Positions 55,612 to 64,000 of a stretch of DNA of 64,000 bases are shown piece by piece. How positions within the stretch are numbered: the first letter of the stretch is position 1; each line of letters starts with the position of its first letter. The position numbers were made by a program, and so were the translations under genes. The notes under the pieces were generated by a model, which saw only the letters and a list, made by a program, of their open reading frames with translations, did not search any database and was not told the DNA's origin. The stretch lies in assembly GCA_027924645.1 (NCBI GenBank), contig BSBN01001150.1:124001-188000 (forward strand), read 5' to 3'. This DNA is from Cunninghamia lanceolata (taxonomy: Eukaryota; Streptophyta; Pinopsida; Cupressales; Cupressaceae).

Positions 55612-57370
55612 TGATGATATGGAAGATGCTAGGTGAGATGCAAAGTGGGTGATATGTGAGATAATCAAGTCTTGATACACATGATGTTCTTTGTTTGACC
55701 CTGAGTGGTGGGGCTGTGTGAAAGGGGACTAGGTGGGGAGAGGATAGGGGTGTATGGATGGGGGTGGGTATATGAGAGAATTGTTAGGTCGTATGACACC
55801 ACGTCATTGAGGGGGGATTTACTTTGGTTCAGGATGTGTTAAGTGGGAGTAAGATGGGGATGTTGGATTAGTGAGGGGATTTTAGATGGGGGGGATAGGG
55901 TAGGTGATTACGAAATCTAGGCACAGATGGTATAGTTGAATGAGTGATTAAGATGGTGATTTTGAGCTAGTAATAGTAGTTGCATAAGATTAATTGAGAG
56001 CATTTCTTAGTTTACTATAGTAATGTAGGATATAGTTCACAAAGGTATGAAGTGACCTAGGTGATGGTATATATCCCACGATTGCATGGACTAGACCCGC
56101 AAACAATAAGTTGATTTCATGTGTGCTCAAGGTAGTATAACTTTGTCTACCCTAGGAAGGGGACTCATAGCGACGAGTGTCCATAGTGCATATAAGGTTT
56201 TTTATGCCTGTATATGCAAATGAGGCATGTCGTACTAGAATCGACCCAAGCTTCAAGATATGAATACTATTCTTGGAGTAATGAAACCAACCCACAAGCA
56301 CAACATACAGAAACAATGACCTTGTCTACTCTAGGTGTTGTCCTCCACTTACCATGATATAATGAGATCAAGGTAGCTTTGGAGATGACCTAGAGTGAGA
56401 CAAAAAGATAAAAACCAATAATCAAAAAGACCAACCAAAAGGTACAAATAGCCTTTGTGTGCTCTTGCTAAGAGATGTGATGATAGAATGACAGATTTTT
56501 TGTCCATTGTGGGAAAGATATATCCTAGGACGCAGATCAGTTGGATTTGATTGGAAAATTTTCAGAAGATGGGCAAAAGAACAGTTTGGCTAGGTGTAGG
56601 ATTATAATTGGTATGTTGATTGATGATTTTTGCGTTAGGGATGATGGTTCAAATGCATACTTAGCGTGTGTATCATATACTGGGTCTAGTAAGCTCAGTG
56701 AGTGGGGACCATCCAAACGGGTTGGATGGGTGCATCTTAGGTACCTGAGTACTGGAAACGCCCTTCGTATTCTAGACTGCCTACATACCCTATGTCCACG
56801 GGATCAAGGTACTTTCAAGATGCGGGGGAAATGAATATGTAGTTCTGGTATGACTTGATGATGTGGGAATGGTTTAGGATGGGTTTAGGATGGGTGTGAT
56901 GTGATGAGGATTGATGGATTGGAGTGATCGATGTGTGAGGGTGATATTGCATTTGTTTTTGGATTTTTTGATGATTTTGTATTGTTTTTGGATTTTTGAT
57001 TTTGTGATGTTTCTAGATTTTTTATTTTTAGCTGTACAAATGGAAGCTTACAAGGATCCCCATTCCATGGATTGGGCTTGGGTGAGATAGTGCAGAATGG
57101 GCGATAGGACTTGATGTTTCAGAATTCCAAGCCATGGGATGTGTACGATATGGAGTGTTGTTACGGAAAGAGGACTTATTAGATGGTAGAAATAGCCACT
57201 ACACATGGCGCCTGAAACAGGTTTTCACCATGGTACTTATCCAAGGCGTCACTGAAGTGATTTTCACCATTGAAAGTTTTTATTGCACTCGGATTTTTCT
57301 TGATTTTTTTATTTTTTTGGTTTTTCAATTTTTCAATTTTTTTGATTTTTTGATTGGGATACTCGATGGG
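55612..57370. other. Tat spacer between the tandem array and integrase
   Basis: Includes a 97-codon plus-strand ORF (56541-56834) with no recognised motif, and T-rich low-complexity tracts (56940-57030, 57290-57360). No supported gene. Confidence 0.45.
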
Positions 57371-58474
57371 TTATGCGTAGAATTTCTTTAGATACAGAAT
57401 GTTCATCGGCTCATCCAGAGGTTACCTCTTAGGTGTTGCAAGTTGGTATGCTCTTGATCCATAGCTAGCTATGATGACATACGGTCCTCGCCAATTGGGT
57501 TCGAACTTGCCTTTCTTAGTGCGCTTTTGCAAGTTTTTCTGATTCTCCATAAGGACAAGATCACCTACTTCAATTTTTCGGGTTCTGATTCCCTTGTTAT
57601 AGCTTCTCCTAAGGCGATTTTGATAGGCTTGCAGGTGGTTCAACACATTCAAGCATTTTTCATCCAGTAATTCTAACTGGTACAGCCTTGCGACTCGGTA
57701 TTCCTCATCAGTGATTATGTTTTGCAGTGATACTCTTAAGGACGGGAGCTCGACCTCGATAGGTAAAATGGCTTCAGATCCAAAGACTAGGGAGAATGGA
57801 GTGGCGCCTATGGGGGTACGGATGCTTGTGCGCTAGGCCCATAGGGCAGGGTTGAGTTGGACGTGCCAGTCATGGCCAGCTTCATTGACTGTCTTCTTGA
57901 GAATGCGGAGGATGGTTTTATTCGAAGCCTCTGCTGGACTGTTTCCTTGAGGATAATATGGGGTGGAGAAGTGGTGTTTGATGTCAAATTTTTTGCACAA
58001 AGTGCAGACTTCTTGGTTCTTAAATGGTTTTCTATTGTCGGTGACGATGGAATGAGGGATACCATAGCAACAGATGATGTGATGGAGGATAAACTTGGAT
58101 ATCTGGGTGCAAGTGGTGTAGGTGAGTGGTATTGCTTCCACCCACTTGGTGAAGTATTCGGTAGCGATGATGATAAACTTATGGCCATTGGATGATGGTG
58201 GATGTATTTTCCCTACGAGGTCGAGTCCCCACTATGAGAAAGGCCACGACGTTGTGATTGGTTGCAGTTCTTGTGCTGGTGTGTGGATGAGATCACCATG
58301 CTGTTGACATGGTAGGCACTTCTTGATAAACTTGTAGGCGTCTCTTTCAATGGTTGGCCAATAGTATCCGGTCCTTAGGATCTTTTTAGCAAGAGCGAGT
58401 CCACTTGAATGTGCCCCACAAACACCTACGTGTACCTCTTGCAAGGCCACTTCAGCTTCCCTAGAATCTAAACA
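57371..58474 (-). pseudogene. Tat integrase
   Basis: Minus strand: zinc finger EVHVGVCGAHSSG...CLPCQQHGD, core with ATEYFTKWVEAIPL, SIVTDNRKPFKNQEV and SPAEASNKTILRILKK, then QNRLRRSYNKGIRTRKIEVG and KFEPNWRGPYVI, and PMNILYLKKFYA to TAA at 57371-57373. The first catalytic aspartate is replaced by glutamate (codon 58157-58159). One stop (TAG near 57835, in ALWA-stop-RTSIR) sits at an expected glutamine, and another near 57419. Confidence 0.85.
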
Positions 58475-59512
58475 TCATAAAAGCGTGCCCTCAAGACTCC
58501 TTTTGTATAGGGTGTCTCCTACAAGGGTAAAGTGGGAGGCTCGGCGGATGAAAGATTTTCGTTGTGATGTGGATAGATTAGGAGGGATGGTGTTGTCATG
58601 GAGACACAGGTAGGTTTCTTGATACCACGGGGATAGGGGACCAATGACTTCACATACGAGCTCGGATTGAGGGACGTAATATGCAGGGATAGGGAGTTCC
58701 TCTATCAAGAATTCACGCCTCTTGTTGTCTTTCTTCATGTCGACCAGGGATCTGATGGTAGCCATGGCATCTGCAACTTTGTTATTTAACCTTGGGATCT
58801 GCTCAAAGTGGATGTCGTCAAAATAGTCTTTGAAATCATCAACCATCTTTTTGTAAGGCAGAAGTTTATCATCCTTGGTCTTGTACTCATTGTTTACCTG
58901 CCGGATGACCAGTTGAGAGTCTCCATATACTGTCAACTTCTCAATTTTCCATTTGATTGCCATTCTGAGACCTGTGATAAGGGCCTCATATTCTGCCATG
59001 TTGTTGGTACATGGGAATGTGATTTTGAATGACTTTGGGATCGTGTCACCTTGAGGGGTAACAAACAGGATGCCTGCCCCTGAGCCTTTGTGTGTGTATG
59101 ATCCATCGAAGTACATCTTCCATGTTTCTGTGGCTGGTGTGATTGTCAAGATAGCTTCATCAAGAAACTCTGCCAGTGTTGGATGTTCTGCAGGAATGGG
59201 TGCTTCAGCCAGTTGATTGGCGATGACTTGTCCTTTGATGGCTTTTCTCTCAGTATATTCAATGTCGAATTCAGTGAGAATCATGACCCACTTTGCCATT
59301 CTCCCAGTAAGAGCAGCTCTGTTCAACAAGTATTTTAGTGGGTTGATCTTGGCGATGAGCTTGGTTTTATGATTGAGCATGTAGTGTCTTAGTTTTTGTG
59401 AGGTGAAGACCAGGGCTAGACATGCTCGTTCAATCTGTGTATAGTTGAGCTCATAGGATATGAGAGTGCGGCTGATGTAATAGATGGCTCTTTCCTTTCC
59501 ATACTCATCATG
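58475..59512 (-). pseudogene. Tat RNase H, dual (gypsy-type and archaeal-type)
   Basis: After a TAG at about 59510 the frame reads HDEYGKERAIYYISRTL, LALVFTSQKLRHYML and KYLLNRAALTGRMAKWVMIL (gypsy-type RNase H region). It then reads WKMYFDGSYTHKGSGAGILF, NNMAEYEALITGLRMAI, VYGDSQLVIRQVN and LNNKVADAMA, a second RNase H with all four acidic residues (D, E, D, D). The second domain is the archaeal-type RNase H typical of Tat elements. The segment ends at TGA 58475-58477 (probably from CGA), then integrase continues. Confidence 0.88.
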
Positions 59513-60850
59513 CTATGCTAATAAGGCTCTGATAACTCTCTCTGTTGCAGAGATGTATAGCAGGAGGGGTTCTCTTGGCCTTGGTTGGCATTTATCAGCA
59601 AGTTGGGCAATGAACCGACGGATGGACTGGAGTTTTCCTTGCAAACTTCTTAGTTGTTTCAGTGTTGTTGGAGGAGGCATTTTAGTAATGGCCTTGACTT
59701 TTGCGGGATCTACCTCCATTCCTCTTCTGGAGACTATGTATCCCAAAAGTTTTTCGGAGGTGACCCCAAAGACACATTTCTTTGGATTTAGACAGATATT
59801 GTATTGCTCCAAACGGTCAAAGATCGTTGCCAATACATTCAGATGTTCCTCTCTTGTCTTTGATTTTTCTAATAAGTCGTCCACATAGTCTTCCATGATG
59901 TGGTGAAAAAGGTCATGGAAGATGACAGTCATGGCTCTTTGATACGTGGCTCCAGTGTTCTTTAGACCGAATGGCATTACCACCTAGCGGTATGTCCCCC
60001 ATGGACATATAAAGGACGTCTTATGCTGGTCTTCTTCTGTGATCCAGATTTGGTTGTACCCTAAAAAGCCATCCATGAGGGATAACATCTCATGTCTTGC
60101 CGTGAGGTCAACTATCATGTCAATGTTAGGCAACGGGAAGTCATCCTTTGGGCAAGCTTTGTTGAGATCTCTGAAGTCGGTACAACAGCGGATTCGGCCA
60201 TCGAGTTTGGCTACTGGTACTAGGTTGGAAACCCATTCAGGATAATCAATTGGGTGAATGAACCCAACATCCAGTAGTTTCTTTAGCTCTGCCTTGACTA
60301 GGAGAGCCACCTGAGGGTTCATTTTTTGAAGCTTCTGCTTTACTGGTTTCGCATCAGGACGTACTGCAAGGTGATGGACGACCAAGGCGAGATCAAGCCC
60401 TGGCATGTCTGCATAGGTCCACACAAAATTGTGATTTCTACGTTTGAAGAATGCTAGGAATTTTTCTTGCTCTATTGTACTAAGGGATTTCGCCCTAAAA
60501 GTGATTTTTGGCTCTTCTTCCATCCCAAGATTCATCTCTTGGGCTGGCTCTACCAGGACGGGTGACCTATCTGGATAAACCTTGTCTATCTCAGGGAGGC
60601 CCATGCTTCCATCGCCTAGCGCCTCGTTGAGGTTTTCACCAGGAGATACGTCTTTTGTTTTTACTTTTTTGGGATCTAACACTGCCACGGAACGGTTTTC
60701 ACCATCAGATCCTCGTTTGATTTTTATATTTTTATGACTGGAAGCAGGGGTTGTCTCCTCGAAATAAGCATGCGTATCAAGTTCCATGATGTATCCTGCT
60801 CGGTGATCTCCTAGGGGGAAGCGATCTCTAACCCCCATCATTTCAGCCAT
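59513..60850 (-). pseudogene. Tat reverse transcriptase
   Basis: 60850-59984 reads a spacer, then FLAFFKRRNHNFVWTYADMP, LDVGFIHPIDYPEWVSNLVP, RCCTDFRDLNKACPKDDFPL and EEDQHKTSFICPWGTYR, with TAG (probably from TGG). 59983-59513 continues VVMPFGLKNTGATYQRAM, the catalytic YVDD in EDYVDDLLEKSK, and CVFGVTSEKLLGYIVSRRG. The order is typical of Tat RT. Two stops break it. Confidence 0.88.
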
Positions 60851-62136
60851 GGCCTCATCATTTGGTGCTACGTCAAAGACAGGAGGTCCCTATTGGTCCC
60901 AGTCTATGAGGTTGGCCTATACCAGTGGTAAGTCATTGGATGATGTGGCAAGAGTGGTGACTGTGTAGATGGTGCAAATGGATGAGTCAAAGAAATCAAC
61001 AAAGTCACTAAAGGAGTCTTGAAGGCTCGTTTCGTTGTTGTCGACTTCCAAGGAGACCGTAGCGACCTTGGCCAAGATACATTTGCCAGTAGTGAGGATA
61101 CGTTGTGGTTGATCGTATCCTAACCCTTGAGTATAGGGGTTTCTTGTTGCTTGGAGTGGTTCCACAATTCCCTGTTCATGAAGTCCAATACTGCCTTGTC
61201 CTTTATAACCCATGCTTTTGACAATTTCAGACCCTTTACCATAGATTTATGTTGGGATGGTGGGGACTTCTTGTTCAGGTTCTTCATCCTTATATAGCCA
61301 TGATGAGATATCTTCAAGCACATCCTGATCGAGGAGATGTTTCTTTTCAAAGATGGGTGATGGTTTGCACTTGATGACGACTGTGTTGGCTGCTTCTGTC
61401 TTTGGGATGCCAAAGGTTTTAGGATTGGGTAATGTGCCCACACAAAATGTACCGTGTAGGTCATATTCCCCACATCCCATGTCGCTGAGCTTGATCTTGA
61501 CCTCAGGTGGTGGAGGTGCTTGGGATGAAGTGGTGGCAATGTTGGCGGGGTCGATGTATGAGGTGGATGCTATAGGATTGGCTTTGGTGGTAGCTTTGTT
61601 ATATGGGCAGAAGGTGTGGTCATGGCCTTCCAAGAAACTGCAGTATTGGAAGGGGCGGGGGTCGGCATAGACAATGACTTCCATGTCATTGTGAGGGAAT
61701 TTGAGGCATTGATGGAACGTGGATGGGACGGCTTGCATGGCATGGATCCATGGTCGGCCGAGAAGAATGTTGTAGGGGAGGTCAAGATCAAGGACCTAAC
61801 ATTTTGTTTCCAGTATTTTCTGTCCCACTTGAATAGGGAGTTTGATGGTGCCTTCAAATAGTCGTTCGGTGTCATCGTAGCCTTTGATTGTGATGCACTC
61901 GCTAGTGTCTACAACCACATATGAGTATCCCAAGTGTTTTAATAGTTTAAGAGTGCATATGTTTAGGCCAGAGCCACCATCTATTAAGACTCTTTTAATG
62001 ATGTGTTTGTCGATACGGACTTCGATGTGTAGGGCGTCGTTATGTAAGTGCTCAGAAGCGGGAAGATCCTTTTCTAAAAATGTGAGATGGTGAGGTATGG
62101 CGATATGTCCTACCATGGCTTGGAATTGAGTCACAT
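60851..62136 (-). pseudogene. Tat aspartic protease and pre-RT region
   Basis: Minus strand 62140-61796 reads MNVTQFQAMVGHIAIPHHLT and the protease motif RVLIDGGSGLNICTLKLLK (DGGS where many retroviral-type proteases have DSGS; usual in Tat). It is followed across a frame change by [20 protein letters not shown] and [15 protein letters not shown], and by a linker (MGYKGQGSIGLHEQGIV) leading to the RT. Frames switch at least twice, so no single ORF remains. Confidence 0.75.
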
Positions 62137-62855
62137 TCAAGTTGGCAGGAACTTAAGTTTCCAAGAGTTCTTTGTTGAGGACATTTTTTGAAGGGGGGAT
62201 GTGCGGAGCAACTCGAGTATGGATATTTGTGCAAGGGTCTTTCCTAGATGCTCTAGGAGGTTGTACTGATTAGTAGGTGATGGGCGTGTGGTTAGACGAA
62301 GGGGTAGGGGATCTGATATGGATGTGGGCGTTTGTTCAGTAGTAGGGGTTGTGTGGATAGATACACAGCCACAACGGGTTGTGACAGCGCAATCAGGTGC
62401 TTGTGCCTGAATGGTGATTGTGTTGACATAGTGAGATGATGGCTCTATCCGCCCTACAATAGAGTCGTAGGATGCGGGTGGTGGGGTGACATTATATGCT
62501 TGATTGGATGAGGAGGCTTTGTTATGGTTGGGCAGTGGGTCCTTGTAAGCTCCGAGATTGGCATTTGGCGATGGTTGGGTGGTTTGATCAAGGCTGACTT
62601 GATTTTGATCAATGAGATCTTGGATGCAATGCTTTAGTTGCATGCAATCGATGGTTTTATGACCCACAATGCGGTGGTATTCGCAGTAATCATTTTCATT
62701 GTACCATGTGGCCTTGAGCTCATTCTCTTGACAGGGTCTAACAGGTGGGAGTGTGATCAAACCCTTCTTGAGGCATCTATCGAGGATGTCCTCGATGGGT
62801 TCCCCTGAGGGTGTAAATTGCCTTCGAGGTTTGTGTGGTTTAGTTTGCCCCCTTT
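62137..62855 (-). pseudogene. Tat gag C-terminal part with zinc knuckle
   Basis: Reads NENDYCEYHRIVGHKTIDC, a C..H...H....C cluster near the gag end, then a Gln/Pro/Thr-rich linker (SLDQTTQPSPNANLGAY). The upstream continuation of gag is across the palindromic insertion 62861-63536. Confidence 0.7.
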
Positions 62856-62860
62856 GGTTA
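62856..62860. repeat. Target site duplication ggtta, left copy
   Basis: Matches 63537-63541 on the far side of the palindromic element. Confidence 0.75.
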
Positions 62861-63536
62861 TGTTACCGCTTAGGTGTGCGACCCTCAATTCCTGCCCCCT
62901 CGGGCCCGCGCGATCTCTGGGTATCACTGCCAGGGCACCATTCACTAACAGTTCGAGCTTTTGGTGTAGTGGCAGCTGGGTTGAGTGGTAACAAATTGGC
63001 GACTCTATTGGGGAGGAGTTTGATTCCCACCGATGCATACTACCCTCATGCATACAAGATGCGCCTAGCAGTCCGTGCCTGCCTATGTGGTTATCACTAG
63101 GCAGGTACGGACTGGTGGGGGTATGTTACCACTTAGGTGCGCGACCCTCAATTCCTCCCCCCTCGGGCCCGCGCGGTCTCTAGGTATCACTGCCAAGGCA
63201 CCATTCACTAACAGTTCGAGCTTTTGGTGTAGTGGCAGCCGGTTGAGTGGCGTCGCGCACCTAAGCGGTAACATACCCCCACCAGTCCGTACCTGCCTAG
63301 TGATAACCACATAGGCAAGCACGGACTACTAGGTGCATCTTGTACGCATGAAGGTAGTATGCATCAGTGGGAATCAAACTCCTCCCCAGCAGAGTTGCCA
63401 ATTTGTTACCACTCAACCTGGCTACCACTACACCAAAAGCTCGAACTGTTAGTGAATGGTGCCCTGGTAGTGATACCCAGAGACCGCGCGGGCCCGAGGG
63501 GGGAGGAATTGAGAGTCACGTACCTAAGTGGTAACA
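62861..63536. mobile_element. Palindromic (foldback) element, 676 bp, TSD ggtta
   Basis: It starts TGTTACCGCTTAGGTG and ends CCTAAGTGGTAACA, flanked by a perfect 5-bp duplication. Arms of about 263 bp (62861-63123 and 63274-63536, inverted) flank a 150-bp centre (63124-63273) that has the same TGTTACC/GGTAACA ends. Each arm holds a tRNA-like pair: A-box-like tggtgtagtgg (62962-62972) and B-box-like gtttgattccc (63018-63028). No protein is encoded. Confidence 0.72.
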
Positions 63537-64000
63537 GGTTATTTACATTGGTTGCATATGTATGTGTAGGTGTTGGATTTTGTACATGTTGGATGACTTT
63601 CACATTCGTGACGCTATCGTTCAAAGTGTTCTTGTTCTTCCCCCAATAGCGTGGCTTGTCATTTGATTACGTGTTGGCATTGTTGTATTGGGGGTGTTGT
63701 TATGGGGTTTGTTATTATTGTTATTGTTATTGTTGTTGTTGTTGGATTTGTAATCATACAATTTGATGGAGCCCTTGGCGATGATGGCCCGTTCAATGGT
63801 AGTACCTTTGTCGATGACTTCCTCAAAGGTAGATGCACAAAGGATTTGTAAATGGAACCCTAATTCCTCATTGAGGTTGGTCAGAAACATGGTGACGAGT
63901 TGTTTTTCAGGGATTGGCCATGGGAGTTTGCTTGCTAAGCTTCTCCACCTTTGCAAAGGTCTGTCATAGACATTTCGTGCTCAAAGTTGTAGGAGAAATG
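63537..64000 (-). pseudogene. Tat gag, upstream part with poly-Asn tract
   Basis: 63956-63621 reads MQRWRSLASKLPWPIPEKQL, TMFLTNLNEELGFHLQILC and TFEEVIDKGTTIERAI, a retrotransposon gag capsid, followed by an eleven-Asn tract from a GTT/ATT microsatellite (63709-63747). The ORF ends just before the palindromic insertion. The start is outside the window. Confidence 0.72.

Larger units (their letters stand above)
50472..64000 (-). mobile_element. Tat-lineage Ty3/gypsy retrotransposon, right end outside the window
   Basis: Minus-strand element. Its 3' LTR (50472-51554) and polypurine tract are at the left. Gag, protease, RT, two RNase H domains and integrase read right to left from 64000 to 57371. 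The dual RNase H (gypsy-type remnant plus a second, archaeal-type domain) is diagnostic of Tat. An antisense plant mobile domain ORF lies between integrase and 3' LTR. The 5' LTR is beyond the window. Confidence 0.85.

Overview
The window is nuclear DNA from a plant with a large, transposon-rich genome. Evidence: spliced BED/DUF659/hAT transposase genes, chromodomain Ty3/gypsy, Tat-type Ty3/gypsy with two RNase H domains, Ty1/copia, and one exon of a plant purple acid phosphatase. A gymnosperm is plausible from the density and age of the elements, but the sequence alone does not prove it. No bacterial operon, rRNA gene or CRISPR array is present, and almost nothing here is an intact host gene.

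Left part (1-24.7 kb). After a field of degenerate short repeats (about 230-1870) comes one Ty3/gypsy element on the minus strand, 2273-14168, bounded by the 5-bp duplication gcttt. Its pol is readable in one frame with three stops, but gag and protease are deleted. Its left LTR is split by a 2.5-kb solo-LTR-like insertion, and its right LTR by a 4.1-kb hAT transposon. A second, more decayed hAT copy (about 15.0-20.35 kb) is itself interrupted by a solo LTR (17327-19099) and an 847-bp non-autonomous hAT element (19394-20240). Part of this was then tandemly duplicated. A second solo LTR of the same apparent family lies at 21634-23049.

Middle (24.7-37.0 kb). A purple acid phosphatase C-terminal exon stands alone at 24700-24922. 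Old copia remnants (gag about 26951-27510; integrase about 28690-31130) host a 2.0-kb short-LTR element (28881-30886). A gag-only LTR element follows (31860-34884).

Right part (37.0-64 kb). A decayed Ty1/copia element starts at 37037. A nearly intact 6.3-kb chromodomain Ty3/gypsy element (38374-44679, TSD caccc) lies in its 5' untranslated region. Its 3' LTR is interrupted at 50471/50472 by a minus-strand Tat element that runs off the window. The Tat element carries a plant mobile domain ORF in antisense between its integrase and 3' LTR, a 36-bp tandem array, and a 676-bp palindromic insertion in gag.

The elements do not act together as a pathway; they form a stratigraphy of nested insertions. 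The oldest layers are the copia remnants and the second hAT. The 38-45 kb gypsy is the youngest-looking coding element. Most readable stop codons look like CAG to TAG or CGA to TGA changes, as expected from deamination of methylated cytosine.
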